64,000 nucleotides of DNA from Casuarius casuarius. Lineage: Eukaryota; Chordata; Aves; Casuariiformes; Casuariidae. The translations under genes were made by a program, and so were the position numbers. Shown in pieces: positions 35,030-47,800 of the stretch (position 1 is its first letter; each line of letters begins with the position of its first letter). The DNA is taken from assembly GCA_003342895.1 (NCBI GenBank), contig PTFA01000317.1, forward strand, positions 408,467 to 472,466. Reading direction: 5' to 3'. The notes beneath the pieces are model-generated. The model was not told where the DNA came from and ran no database searches. It worked only from the letters and a program-made list of their open reading frames with translations.

Positions 35030-35738
35030 TCTGCTCTTTTGAGCAGGCTGTCAAATTTCCACAATATCTGCACAAAACCAGAGCCTTTCAGATTTCCTGG
35101 ATGAAGCATCCTGGTGGGTGTTTTCTGGGAAACACCAATGCGCAGCTTCTTTTAGCTGTCCTGCTTATGCCGGTCCATTCAGGATGGGAGTTGCAGATCA
35201 CCTGCAGATGCCAAGGAGATTTCTGTATGCAAAGCTGGCAACATGTCCCTTACACAATGTACTGTTTATGCTTGGAGGTAAAAAACAAGACAGTTATTCA
35301 CCGAGTTAAAAAAGACTGTGGGGCTACACAATGCACAGAAAACTTGTGAAAAAGGTGAAGGTCTAGTAGTATCTGTTGATCTAGGCTCCCAGGCATGGCA
35401 CGTTAGAGCAGTTCACTTTGCTGATGCTGAATTATTCCCAAGAATTTGCTGATATACTCCTGATCCCAGAGTATTTCACTCATTGGTTTATTATTACTTA
35501 TCACTGTTTCATTTCTTCCTCGCTTTCCCATCTTCACCCCATAAAGTTGTCTAGAAAATGGCTCTTGTAAGGAGCAGACAGTGGGATGGGGCAGGAGGGC
35601 AACATTCAGAGATTAACATGGAGCAATCCATGGCCTTCCCAAACAGAGAAAGGGGAAGATGGAATGATTATACCTGGAGAGAGAGGTGAGGGGATGTGGA
35701 CGATGGTGAGCAGTTGTACCTGTGTGTGAATGGGTGTT

Positions 35739-35754
35739 GGGGGGGGGGGGGGGG
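35739..35754. repeat. poly-G tract (G16)
   Basis: Sixteen consecutive G bases sit within a longer GT/G-rich stretch (about 35700-35800). It is capable of G-quadruplex formation in principle. There is no gene context. Confidence 0.9.
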
Positions 35755-36169
35755 TGTGGGATGATGGAGGCATTTGGGTGGATGTGCTTGGGTGCAGTCA
35801 CGTAAGCGTGAGCTTGAGGACAGGACGTGCTGCAACATGCACACGGGATGTGCTCAAAAGAGCAGGCAAACTTGCAAGTCTCCATGTAGGCTTGAAAATG
35901 GGAGCCTGGAAGTACCAGGCAGTGCATAGGGTGTAAGAGCATGCACACCCATAAATGTACTCTGTGTGAGCAGGCAGCAGCCCTGTGCACACCCCCAGAG
36001 AAGGACAGGAGGACCGGGCGCTCACGAGTCCGTGCAAGCATGCACCGCAGGAGCAGCAGCCATGCATCTCCATGCCTGGTGGGACTGGCACCATCCCGCA
36101 CGAGCTGTATCCCACATGGATACAGAGCAGGGAGAGGCGAAGCCCCTTTTAGTGCTGGGCTCCTATAAA

Positions 36170-36480
36170 TCCATTATCAAAAGATGAGGTTCCTCATTAT
36201 AATTCTTTTATTTCTCTCACATTCAGAGCTGCCAGGGAAGGGTCAGCAGCACTTATGAAATTTTCAATTCTCGTAGGTTTTGAATTTACATGTTTTTTCT
36301 GTGTCTGAGCTGGAAGAAGATTATGAATAAAAGATTAAAATTGGAGGTCTCCAATCTTTTAAGAGCAATGCAACAAGCGTTTATTCTGGGAACGAGCACA
36401 AGCCAAACACTGCTGCATGAATACCAAAAATTAGCAGCAAACTTCAACCAGGGCCTAAACAAAAGGCTGTGCTCTTTGAT
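36170..36480. promoter_or_regulatory. AT-rich conserved-element-like block with hairpin
   Basis: The block is AT-rich between GC-richer flanks and has many ATTA-type cores (CATTATC, CATTATAATTC, GATTAAAATTGG, AAAATTAGC). An inverted repeat AAAAGATT (36329-36336) / AATCTTTT (36353-36360) encloses a second one, GGAG-GT-CTCC, so the strand can fold into a bulged hairpin. It may be a conserved enhancer or a structured transcript end, since an AATAAA lies at 36326-36331. There is no gene evidence. Confidence 0.3.
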
Positions 36481-39400
36481 GTGACTCTCTGCTGGGGTGC
36501 GGGGAGGAGCAAACCTGGGGAGCTGGCAAGCTCCAGGCTCTGCGGGGTCTCAGGGAGCAGAGCTACAGTCTCCCGGCACCGTCTGGAGCTCCGCGCTTGA
36601 CTCCAGATGCTCCAGAGGAGAGTGGAGTCCTGCCAGCTCCGTCTCTGTCCTGTCTGGAGCTGGTGGGGAGCCCTTCATCACCGAGTCCTGCTGCAAAGCC
36701 TTAGCGCTGTACCCTCGCTGGGAGCTGCACCTTTGCTCCTCTCCAGCGCTGGAGCAGTCCTTTAACAGCCAGCCCTGGCGATGGACGTGGGAGGCAGGGT
36801 TTTAGAGGCAGGAGGGATGGGGAGGTGGGAAAAGGAGGGTGGATACAATGGATTTTAATGAACGAGGACATGGCTGGGGAGTATGGGAAGAACTGACACA
36901 ATCAGAGAGAGGAAGGGGTGCTGCAATGAGCTGAGAGCACAGGGGAGCCAAAGTAGGCCTGAGTGGGAAGGGTTTGAAAGGCGAAGCCTCGGCAAGCCAT
37001 GCCTAGTGTGCAAAAGGACCTTTCATAACTAGAGGCAATGGCTTCTTGAACAAAACCTTTGCAGTGCCTGCTTCTCTGTTTGGAAAGATGAAAACAGGAC
37101 GGGACTCATGGGTGCATGGCATAGCCATCGCCAGTCATGGGCATCTTCTCACTATGTTTCCTAAATCAGAGTGATAGCAAGAAACCCCATCCCATGCTTC
37201 TATTGATACCTGACCTCCCTCCTTGCATCCTTACTCAGCTGGGCACACTGATTTCCAGTTCTCTTCTTCAGCAAGCCTGTGAAAGTTAAAGGAATAGGCA
37301 CACACTTGCTTTCCAGCACAGTTTCTCTCATGCTTTGCCAAGATAAGCAATATCTAGATCCAGGCAAAGTGTTAGTCTCCTCAAATCTCTGCCCTGCCTC
37401 AGTTTCCCTTGTCCTTTTGGAGTCTTGGTCCCACTCCTGGAGCCAGGGGTTCAGATTCATGTCCCAGGAGGGAGCTGCAAGTGGGAGGATGGACCAGAAA
37501 ACCCAGACGTCCCTTCCAGCAGCCTGGCTGGATCCTGTGAAATATTTCTAAGCAACAGATCTTATCAATAAAAGCTGCACACAAAGCACTAAAATTTTTT
37601 AATCACACTTTCCTAGATATTTCCATACTTTTCACCTCTCCTGCTCTGCCCTGGACTTTTAAAGACTAGCAAGTGTTTGACGATGAAGTGGTAGATGGCG
37701 TTCCCCCACCGTACGTGTGCCTGTACCTGCCGTGTGTCCCTTTTTCCCTCTCTTGGAGCGGTGGTGGAATTCAGCCAAACGTGTCAGAGGACAGCGAGTA
37801 CGGAGGGGGGGACGTGTTTCTGCAAGGTGCGTGGAAACAAATGACAGCCAGAGAAGGAGCATGCAACGTAGCAGTGCCCCTGCAGACAAGACGGTGGCAG
37901 CCTCAGCTTGCATCTGCACATGTCCAGGAGGAGGCATGGAAAAGGGACCGATGGCAGGTCTCTAGGCAGAGCTTTGCTCCAGCCTCGCAGTGTGCACTGA
38001 GACATCTTCCTGAAGGAAAGCGCCTCTAAGATTACTTGTAGCTCAGGTGCTCTGCTTTTCCGTACTTTATCCTGTGCTTTGTTCCCTGCTCTGCTCACAA
38101 ACCAGCTTGACAGCATCCCACTGCCTCTCCGCACCCTCCTTCCAGGGCATCCCTGGGCGAGGTTGCCCAGCCCTGAGCTGTTCCTGCAGCCCGGAGAGGG
38201 AGGGCGATGGGCAGCATTGTGGGGCATCCCTCTGGGTGGGGGTGAGGGGGTCTGGTGGTGCTCTCTCGCAGGTGGCCCTGCCGTATCCCTGCCCAGGGAC
38301 TTGCCCTCCATCAGCCCTGGGTAGCAGAAAGGCTCCCCTGGGCCACGCTATCCTCTGGAGACTGCCAAAACAACCCCCTGGGGATGCTTGGCTTTACCTC
38401 CCTGCCATGTTCTGGGGCAGCATGCAGCCTTGCGCGGGGCAGCACCGAGGAGGACAGCGGTAACGGGGATGACAGGCTTCCTGCGAGAGCACGGCAAGGT
38501 AGGGAGCAGAGCTCCTTCCCCGACCGGAGCGGAGAGTCGTGCTGCTTGAAATTCGCTGCACACACATCACGGGCAGGCAGGAGGGGATCTGATCTGGGGA
38601 GCCTGGGTTTTTGTTCTCCCTCCGCAGCGTGCCTGTCAGAGCTGCCCGCCTCTGGGAGGACAGGACGGACGGATGGACGTGGCTGAGCTGAGAGATGCTC
38701 ACGGTGCATTGCGCAGAGCTCCCCGCGTTTTGATAAGTCCTTTGGCGCTGGTGCTGACAGCCGCTGCTGCTGACGCCCTGCCCTCGCAAAGCAGCGCCTT
38801 CACTTTGATCTTCTCCCAGGACTGCTCCCATCACTGACAAAATCCCTTCCTCGGCTTTTACCCTCTCCCGCATCTTCCTTCTAGCAGCCATGCCCCGGAC
38901 ATCGCTCCTCTGGCCAGGGGACTTTCACCTGCCTTTGGAGCAGAGCCCTTTCTGCACCGGGAGAGCCAAGGCCTGGCAAGACAGGAGGCTGATTTTGCTC
39001 TCTTTAATTGTCCCCAGACTGCTGGTCCTGCTCTGTTCCAGGGCTCCAGTACGGTCTGGCAAAAACTTTGTTCCCTTACATTTTTTTGGAGGATGGCTTC
39101 GTGTCCCGAGGCAGGCAGACGGCTGTGGGTGGTGAGCAAGCTTTCAGTGACTCAAGATTTCAGGGACGCAGGGCTGGTATCTGGGACTAGTTTTTGAGGG
39201 CCAGTATTACAGCTAGGGTGGGAGTCCCCAGATTTTGAAAGAAGTTTGGTGTCCACGGGATGCCTTCGTGGTGGCTACCCAAAGCTCTCGCTTCTGGTCT
39301 CTCCCTGTGACCATATTTTTGTGCAGGTGCTCAGAGCTGAAGCATAGGACAAGAGAGCAGATCCGGGCAGACATGTAATGAGTCTACAGACCTGACTGTA

Positions 39401-42329
39401 AATGGATGTGGGAAAGGCTCTGTGTGGCGATGCTGTGCAGGAAAACACTCCCAGACTTTCTTAGTTTGTGCCAGGGTCTCCAAGCCTGCTTGTTTGCATC
39501 AGACACCAACCCCTGTGAAGCTGCCTGGAGGCAGGCTGAACCTTGCTCGTCTGGGCAGCATCTTGTCTTCCCGTCTGGGCTTGTCCTTTCCATGCCACAC
39601 AAATCAGTTTGCTCCTATGAGGCTTTGCTACCATTTTTACTCGTTTGCTCTAAACCCTCTTCTCTCTGTTGAGGTTTCAGCATTTCTCCACATGGTGAGG
39701 GGATGCAGGTCTGTGGCTTATGGGGTCCAAGACAGGTAAACATTGCCAAAGCCCTGTCCCTGCTCATTCACAGGAGTTTGGATTTACCCTCCGATGCCCC
39801 TTTGCCTTGGGGCTCCCTTGGCTTCCTCTAGGCCCAGGCTACATGCGGGGAGGCCGATCCCTGGGTGCCCCCATCCCTCCCTACACGCAAATCCCATCTG
39901 ATGACCTGCTGCCTGCACACCGCCGCCGGCTCAGTGGTGCAGGAGGCCTCCCTAAATCCCAGCCCTGCGGGAGGCCTGGAGCCTGTCAGCTTCAATCAGT
40001 GTTTCCCTCTCTCGGTCATTAGCCCAGAGCATTTGAGCATCGTCTGCGGCCCTGGGAGGAGGGCAAGAGATGCCACAGCTCCACGGCAATGCATGGTCAG
40101 CCCCGGCCTCAGCAGCTGCTGCGCCCAGTCCCTCATTTACCCTCTCTCCACCATCACACTACTCTGATTCTGCCCGGTTTGGCTCCCCTACCTCGGGGAA
40201 ACTGCAAGACACCCCTTTGTAACTAAGTTCCTCAGGGCCCTGATGGAAAAAAAGGGGAGAGACAAGATCCTTCGAGGAGGAGAGCCCTGGACCACAAGTC
40301 CCATCACCTCAGAGAGGGCGCTTACATGGGAATCCACTTGGGACAAGCTCGCATCCCAGTGATACGGCAACACCCGCTATCTCCTCTGCATTGGTTTTGT
40401 CTCCACATCTGGAGATCAGGTCTGATTTGGAGAAAAGGCGTCTTCACCACAAGTGATCCCCCCTTTTCCTCCCGGGGCCCCAGGGCTCTGGACCTCAGGG
40501 AGAGCTGCTGGAAATGCCTCCAGACCTGCTTTTTGGAGGCTGAAGTATCTCACCAGCTTGAGCAGAGGCAGTCCCAGGAAGCCAGCGGTGCCCGCTGCCT
40601 GCATAGGAGTGCGGGGACCTCCAGACGCTTCGCTGGCATCTGCCTGTGACCCATTCCTGGAGTTTGCAGCACTGGTCTCACTGCGGCAGGCAGCTCCTGG
40701 CTTCTGGAGCTGCCGGAACACAGTTTGTAGGGTCAGCACCGCCGGTCTGCAGCCAGGCAGTGCTTTGTGGAGGGCAGGATGGATTAGCTGCCACTGAACT
40801 GCCTGTGAACCTCTCCGAATTGCAGTGATTTTATGTGCTTCTGACAAAGCCGACAGACTCAGAGGAGAGGTAGAAACGAAGCAGGGAAGGAAGAGGATCA
40901 GGGTGGTAGGGATGTCCCTGTGGTCACTATGGACAGGCAGGGGTTGCTCTGAGCCATCCCCAGCATCTCTAATGCAGGCATCCCCACTAAAGCTGCTCAT
41001 TCCTCCATGCTGGGTGAAAGGCCGAGGCAGAGAGCGCTGATGGAAAACGGGAAAGCCCACGCAGGGAAGGGAAAGGCAGCAGGCTCTCTCCACCGACGGG
41101 CTCACTCTGCTGCCAGCTGGTGCACTGCTCTGGGCATGCTGGTGATGGGCACCCGTAAAGGGTCAAGTCTCTGGAGCTAAAACAGGAGAGGTCCTTGTCT
41201 TGGCCCCTGCCTGTCTTGTTAGAGCTGCAAGGGGTGTGGAAATGACTGTCCGCTACGCTAATTCCCAGCTGTTCTATCTTTCAGTGCTGTTTTTATCTCT
41301 TCCTGTTTATCAGCCTTGATCCTGGTGCAGTCCCTGGGCTCCATCAGCCCCCCCTTCCCCGCACACCTTCCTCCCACAGTCCCAATCGGAGCTTTGTGGC
41401 ATGCGACAAACCGCCCACACACAGCTGCTCACATGCTTTCGGCTAGTGCAGCAGAAGCCTTGGTTCGAACCCCTCCACGGGCTGGGATGTGCCTGCAGTC
41501 GGTCTCTCCTGCACTGGCAGCAGCTCTGTGGACCTGTGCTGTGCACCCTTATCCCGGAGCAGGAGGAGCTTCTAGAGATGCTCATGGAGGCTCCAGGGTG
41601 AAGCCTCTGGAGGGCTTCTTTTTGGGAGCAACCAGAGCCTAGCCAATGTTTGCCATGGGTTCGAAAATATCTTCTCCTCACCTTGCAGGCCAGGACCAGC
41701 TTGGGCTTCCCTGGGCTCCCATCCATCACCAAAAACATCACGGAGCAGCTGTGCCACAACTAGGCACCGAGCAATGTCTCCAGCAGCCAGAGAAGAGACG
41801 GAGCAAAGTCCCATGAAACCTGCTGCTGTGCTGATCTCCTGGAGGTCAGAACCCAAATGGGGCCGAGAGCTAACCGGAGCTTACCCAGGACAAAGCGGAC
41901 TTGCTGGCACAGCTAATTCAGCCACTGTGGGATGAGGGAGTCTCTCCACCCGCAGTGGGGAAACTGAGGCACAGAGCGACAAGGGCTTTTGGGTATCGGC
42001 ANGCAGTGAGCAGGTAACCCTGGGTACATGCATGCCCTGGCCATGTGCTGGAGCCCAGACTGGCTACAGGAACCTGGAGAGATGCGTTGCCTCCGGAGGA
42101 CAGCNGCTGTCTCACAGTAGCCTGCTGAGAAACCTTTCTGGGAACATCATGGCAAAGTCTCGGAGTGGATTGAGCAAGACCTGACTACCCCAGGCTCCTG
42201 CACCCCTGCCTTGGCCAATGCCCCGGCTCAGCCCTTGGTCCCCTCTTCCCCAGCCTCCTCTCACCCCCGTCCTGTCCTACACCNGCCAGGGAGGGGTCCC
42301 CCACCTTGTGCACTCCCTGGCTTCACGGG

Positions 42330-42520
42330 CTTTATCTTGAACTGGAGCAAAGCATGAAATATGAATGAGCCGCTGCGGCCTGTCGCGTGCTGCTGGGCTG
42401 GATTCTGATTCGATTAGCACTGATGTTTCTTTCATGAGCAAGAGGCTCTCTCCTCTCCGGAGCTCTTCGCTGCAAACACCGAGCTCAGTCACGGAAGCAG
42501 ACAGCTGATTAACCACCCAC
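42330..42520. promoter_or_regulatory. Candidate non-coding element with GATTA and E-box motifs
   Basis: GAAATATGAATGAG, CGATTAGCACTGATG and CAGACAGCTGATTAACC (an E-box CAGCTG beside GATTAA) occur without repeat or coding character. This is composition- and motif-based inference only. Confidence 0.2.
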
Positions 42521-43494
42521 TGCCTGCCGCTGCTCTCGGCCTGCTGCTCCCGCCTGCCGTGGCCATCCACTGTCCCTGTCCCCGTCCACTGCTGTCCTCC
42601 GCCCGCTCCAGAGCAAGCCCCGCTCCCTGCAGCCTGCTCTCTGGCAGCAGCACCTGACTTTTTTTCCTCTTCCCCGGCTGGTGTTTGCTGCAGATGGTTC
42701 CTGCACCGAAGGCAGAGCTGGTTTTGTGCTGTGATGCCACGACAGAGCTGGGTGTGGGTGGGCATGGAGCATCTCTCCGAAGGGAAGGGCTGGTCAGGCC
42801 CTGCCTGGTGCAGGGGGTACAGGGCAAGGTACATCCTCCTGCAGAGAGGAGGTAACATCTGCTCTTTCTTTGGGGACACGGGGTTGAATCCCAAAGTTTG
42901 CTCTCTCTTCAGCAAGATTTTGATGATTTTCCTAATGACCAGGCCTGAAAAATAAGCTTGGCACCTGAGAATTCAGCTGGGTTATTTCAGGCAGCTAATT
43001 GTACCTAGCCAAGGACGTTCCTACTGTTCAAATTTCTCAGTTATCTGGGGCAACATGAGCTCTAACAGGCTTCCCAGAGCTGCTCTGTGGGGCAGGGAAG
43101 AGGGGACAGAGCAAAGATCGTAGTGCAGCTCTCTCTTTGTCCCTGTTTTTTCCAATGATAAGCTTGAAGTTGATATATTTCATCAGCTATAAAACTTTTT
43201 GCATCTCAGCCTACCTCGGCTTTCTTTGTGTCACAACTGCCACTCTTCCCCGGCTCCGTCTGCACGTGTGAGCACACGTGGCTTGCACTTGCCGGCAGCT
43301 TGGTTGTCTGTTTCCCACACAAGCAGATGCAGAAGGCATCAAAGGCATCACAACTTTGCACCGTTAAATGCTCGAGTATCTGGAAAAGGCCCAGGTGATA
43401 TTGCAGCCGAAAACTTTCTCCCTGCCCTTTTGCATGCCTGACTTCCAGCCCTGCTGTTAATTATGGCTAGGCATAAAATTTCCCAGCCAATAGT

Positions 43495-43680
43495 AGTGCA
43501 ACGCTGGAACATGGGCCCAGCAGGGCTGTGGCCAAAAATCTCCATCCGTGGAGGTTTTCAGCACTCATTTGGACAAGGGCAACCTGAACTGGCTTTGGAG
43601 TCAGTCCTGCTTGGAGCTGGGGGTGGTCTGGAGACCTCCAAAGGGTTCTTATAACCGAAATCTTTTTCTGAATCTAATTT
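43495..43680 (+). mobile_element. Degraded CR1 LINE 3' region
   Basis: The order of strings GCAACGCTGGAACATGGGCC, CTCCATCCGTGGAGGTTTTC, GGACAAGGGCAACCTGAACT and GACCTCCAAAGGGTTCTTAT follows the sense CR1 3' coding end and UTR: aligned 'tggaggt', 'caacctg' and 'gaggtccctt'-type landmarks. It is old and diverged, with no ORF. Confidence 0.7.
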
Positions 43681-44120
43681 TGTGACAGCCCTGGCTACTC
43701 AGGCTCTCTGGGCTGTACGTTTATGCTTTTTCTCTGCCGGAACAATCTGGCTCATCCTTCCCAGCATTGCTTTGTCCTGAGAAAAGCTCTGTCCTTTCTC
43801 AGATGCAGATTTCAATCACAGCCGTGCACTGAATGCGCCGTTCTCAGCCAGAGACACATTGCACCTTCACTAGGTGAAATTCAGGAGATAAATAGTGCAT
43901 TTAGCTCCAGAGCTGATTTTTCTGGATGCCCACATGCGATGTAGCTCCTTGGGTGCAGCGTGAGGAAATGGCAATAACATTATTAGCATGGGTGGATTAC
44001 ATATGCCAGCTCTCCCGCTTCAGCCCCTTAGTCCAGGGTGCAGGGACTTGCACAGCTCTTCTGCCCATGAGCCAGTGAGAGACTGTGGCAGAGCATGAAC
44101 CACGTTTAATGCAAGACAGG

Positions 44121-44130
44121 TATAAATAGG
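44121..44130 (+). promoter_or_regulatory. TATA-like box upstream of CpG-dense segment
   Basis: TATAAATAGG at 44121-44130 is a good TATA match and would place a start site near 44150, about 120 bases before a CpG-dense segment. No transcript evidence is available, and TATA matches arise by chance in AT-rich patches. Confidence 0.25.
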
Positions 44131-44269
44131 GCTGCTCAAATATATGGAGGAGCAAATAAATGGGCCAAGAGTTGAGGAGGTGCAAAGCAGCCTAAATGCA
44201 CTACAACGCGTTGGCCTCCGAGGACTGACCCAGTTCACAGCGTCCAGCCCCACGGTCCCCCACTCTCTC

Positions 44270-44515
44270 CCCTGCCCCTCGGCAGTTGCTCGTCGGGAAC
44301 GTGCTCCCGGGCCGGGAGAGCCCGTGCTGTCCCCAGCAGCCGCCCCTGCTGCCTCCCTGCACGGCAGGCGGGCTGCATGCTGCGATGCCGCTGCCCGAGC
44401 CTTTCCGCTGCTCTGCCTTCACCGCCGGCCTGCGGTGGGAAGGGGAGGAAGGCGGGCGGAGGCGAGCGGCGATCCCAGGGCCCCGGGGAACACTTGACAC
44501 GCTATTCCTCTCGCA
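44270..44515. promoter_or_regulatory. Small CpG-island-like segment
   Basis: About 25 CpG dinucleotides were counted by eye in roughly 245 bases, at high GC, against sparse CpG in the surroundings. It includes GGCGGGCGGAGGCGAGCGGC (Sp1-like boxes). It is the clearest CpG-dense non-exonic segment downstream of EPHA8 and could mark an unannotated promoter or lncRNA start. It is short for a CpG island. Confidence 0.4.
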
Positions 44516-44655
44516 CAGACAGCGCTTTACACGCTACTGCTGGCACAACACAGCAAGCAGCCAGGGGTTTCTCTGACACACACACGCTCCCCCTCTGCAG
44601 CTCCCCAGGCTCAGCTTCTCCTAGACGTCATACCAAAGCCACGAGCTTTTGCTGC

Positions 44656-44862
44656 ATGGAGAGCTGGGCGAATGACCGGCGGAGGCAGGCTGCTCGTCCT
44701 GCCCTCTCTGCCTTTGCTCTGCTTTCCTTCCTCTCTCAGCTCCTCGCGTGCCTGGCGGTCCCCGACCAGCGGTGCAGTCCCTCTGGAGACGGGGATGGCT
44801 CTGCTTGCACAGCATCCACCAGACTGGAGTCAATGGTGAGAGCGCCTGAAAGGACAATGTGA
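44656..44862 (+). CDS. Hypothetical short ORF, signal-peptide-like
   Basis: I do not recognise this ORF. From ATG 44656 it gives 68 residues: a basic start (MESWANDRRRQAARP), a hydrophobic run of about 20 residues (ALSAFALLSFLSQLLACLAV), then a polar tail with two Cys. It lies 140-390 bases downstream of the CpG-dense segment and about 500 from the TATA-like box. A GTGAGA donor at 44836 could make it a first coding exon for a secreted protein. Against this, the -3 Kozak base is T, no second exon was found, and such ORFs occur by chance. Treat as speculative. Confidence 0.12.
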   Translation: MESWANDRRRQAARPALSAFALLSFLSQLLACLAVPDQRCSPSGDGDGSACTASTRLESMVRAPERTM

Positions 44863-47800
44863 CACGGAGATAGTCCAAAAGGTCCCATTTACACAGGAAA
44901 TCCAGGGTTTTAGGAACTGGGAAAGCCTTCTCCAAAGGGGAAGACTGGCTGGAACTATCCTCCACCACTGGGATTTAGGTACAAAAGGGTAAATAGTTAT
45001 CTGCCACGCACAGAGTATGAGGATGGTCAGGGGGATCTTTTATTGACCCTTTGGGGCTCTCACACAGAGCAGAACCGGCCTGGTAGGGCAGCTCGCAAGC
45101 CCAGCGCAGGCTACGGCTGCCTCCCAGGGACGAGCGACGACGAGCCAGATGCCTCTTGCTCTGGACATCGGACTTCGGACTCCATCTGCTGTAATAAAAG
45201 TGGAATTTCCCCAGCTTGCAAAGAGCTTCCCGTGCCGGGCCCTGCCTGGGGATTACGCATCATTGCCGGGGCTTAGCCACGAGCAGAACAAAACTAGGGC
45301 ACGCAGGGATGAACTGGGCCACGTCTGCAGCTCTCGGGAAGCCTGGCTATTTCCCAGGAAGGCTGAAATCTCTGCTCAGCCTGATTAACAAGGAAGCCAG
45401 GAACAGTCTAACTCAGCATCAGGAGGATAGAGGCCACTCCAGCTGGTCATCCCAGCATTGCCCATGGAAGCAGGACTTTCTGTAGCATCCTTGTGATACC
45501 TGGAGGTATGTTAGGACTCTGTAGCTAGACACGTTTTGTGTAGAAACGGGGGGGAAATCAAGGCCTTGCTTCAGGACCCGGGGAGGGATGGAGACCAGAT
45601 GTGGTGCTCTGATGCTTGGTATAGGGCTGTGCAGCATCACACAGCCCCATGCTGCGTCTGGCTGCCCCTGTCTCCCTTCTCCCTGGTGCTGGAGGGTAGC
45701 TGGAAGTGCTGGCTCTGACGGCTCCTGGCTCTCCTGACGGGGAACATGTGGGTAGCTCCTGCCCATTTATGTGTAAGGAAAGAAAAAATACAGACTGGTG
45801 ATTTTCTCTGGGGGGCCGAGCACAGATCAATCTCACTGTGTGCTGTGAAGCCTAAAGGACACCTTGAAAAGTTCTTTGTTTTTGTTAGGAAAGAAGCTGA
45901 TTTCTCTCTTCCCGGGGCTCCTTGGGGACTTTCCAGCAGATTTCTGGTATCAAAGAGAGCATTTCCCAGTGCCTGCCTCACCTGCCCCTTTCCCTTCGCC
46001 CCCGACACCCACTCGCAGAGGGTGCCCATGGGCCAGCCAGGGGATGCCCAGGCTGGGACGTGGTACAGGGAACACCCCTGGCTCCATTTTCATGGGGATC
46101 TGTTTTCTGCCAGGGTTGCAGCAGTCCCTGCTCTCCAAAGCTCTGTGGTCTTTGCCCACGAGGCCTCAGCTCCCTAGAAGGGGAACTTGGTCCCATCTCC
46201 AACCTGTCACCTGTGGACAGCTTCATCTCAGGCAAGTCCCAGTCCTAAAGGTCCTGGCACAGGGGCACAGCTGAGTTTCTGGTGCTCAATTACTTTTCAG
46301 CTGAGCTGCACCAACTGCTTTTGGACAGGTAGAAGCCATGGGACATCTCTGCAGGGTCAGCTCAGCCCTCGCTGACCCCAAGTGCAAGCAAAGGAAACTG
46401 CATGGGAAAGAGCTAGATCAGGGCATCAGCAGCATCCCCACAGCTGGCATCAGCCCCAGCACGGAGGGCAGATTCAGGAGATTCCTACGTAGCAGGAGCA
46501 TCTCTCTCATCCCTTCCCACTGTCCATCCCAGAGCCTTCCCTGCTCACCCAGCTCGGCATCTCCTGGACCCGGCTGTGCCTCAGCCTCTTTGGCTGCTTC
46601 AGCCTGACCGGCTTCTGCTTCATCCTAGGCAAGCATCTGCTTTTCCAACTTAAAAACTGTTTCACTTTTCCAGCTTTTTTCCGTTATAATCACTGACCTG
46701 GCCTCCTTGTTCATCCGAGCTCCTTCCCGGGGGCCCTCCTGGGAAAGCCACCATCAACCCCATGGCCCTGGCCCTGAGGGGACCTGAGGTGTCCCCAGTC
46801 TTCACCTCACCCTGGGGTGGGGGGGAAATCCTGCCACACGGGCAGAAATGTCCCAGTGTCCTGTAAACTCCAGTCAGGGCCCCTCGTTTTGATACTGTAA
46901 TTTAGCAACAGGAAAACAGTTGCGTCCTGAAATTAAACGTACAAGGAGCTTTCCTTAAGCTGGGGGAATTATTTCCACATCATTTCAAATTTTCTGCTCT
47001 ATTAATTCCCTTCTAGTCTGTCATTTTCTTCATTTGTCCCAGGACTCCTGGGGTTCAGCACAGACGCTGCAAGGCATGAAGCGCAGGCCCTTCTCCTCGG
47101 ACCGAGTCCCCATGGCTGGAGCTGCCCCTTGCCATCCCCAGGAACGGCTCCCGCGGGTGATGGATGCTCCTCCAGCTCAGCATCGACTCCAGCTCCTGGA
47201 ATGGGGGTGCTGGAGACTCGGCACCAAGCAAAGAGCGTGAAGCTGCCTCGGTGCCTGGGTGCATCAGGCCTCTCCCAGCAGTGTGTCCTCTTCCAGCAGG
47301 GTTTTCACCCTCGCCCTGGGCAGAGGGACTGGGAAAGCCTGGGGCCAGGGATGCCTTGCCTCTGCAGGGATGCTAGCGGTGCTGGGGGCTGCTGCCGCCT
47401 CTTGTCCTCTCCCGACGCTACATGCCACGCTCGGAGGGCTGGTGCTGCCGTGGCCGTGCAGCCTGCAGCCACCCCAGGCTGTGATCGGGCCCTCGGAGAC
47501 GTGTTCAGCTTGGGCACGGGGCACCCCAAAGGCAAGTAGTGGGGACCAAGCCAGTCCGGACACTTGGATTTAGGACCAAGAAGGGCAGGGAGTGCTGTGC
47601 ACCATAAGACCCCCACGGATGCTTGGCTTGTGGGTTCAAGCCTCTACTTCCCCAACTCCAGCCCTCCTAGAGCCATTCGTTAGAGTCAGCCTGGGACAGC
47701 CAAGCAGATAAACTCCAGCCCGGAGAAAGGGGAGGGCAATTCTCATCCCTCTGTGGACATACTCCACTTCTGGGGCATTAATTTTTACTTTTACACCTTT

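Larger units (their letters stand above)
31801..44100. other. Intergenic tract, no gene recognised
   Basis: I looked for neighbours expected near EPHA8 in mammals, such as C1QA, C1QC and C1QB with Gly-X-Y repeats and a C1q domain, and for Eph-type exons. I saw none. The tract holds CR1 relics (32970-33035 and 43495-43680), a G16 run (35739-35754), AT-rich blocks (34980-35035, 36170-36480, 42330-42520) and scattered AATAAA hexamers (33224-33229, about 33882). The longest ORF (minus strand, 40416-41105, 229 codons) has no recognisable domain. Confidence 0.7.

Noticed and set aside
40416..41105. 229-codon minus-strand ORF
   Set aside because: It has no recognisable domain, no splice or promoter context and a mixed composition. 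An ORF of this length is possible by chance in GC-rich sequence.
42277..42915. 212-codon minus-strand ORF
   Set aside because: It contains an ambiguous base, has no domain, and overlaps other chance ORFs in two frames.
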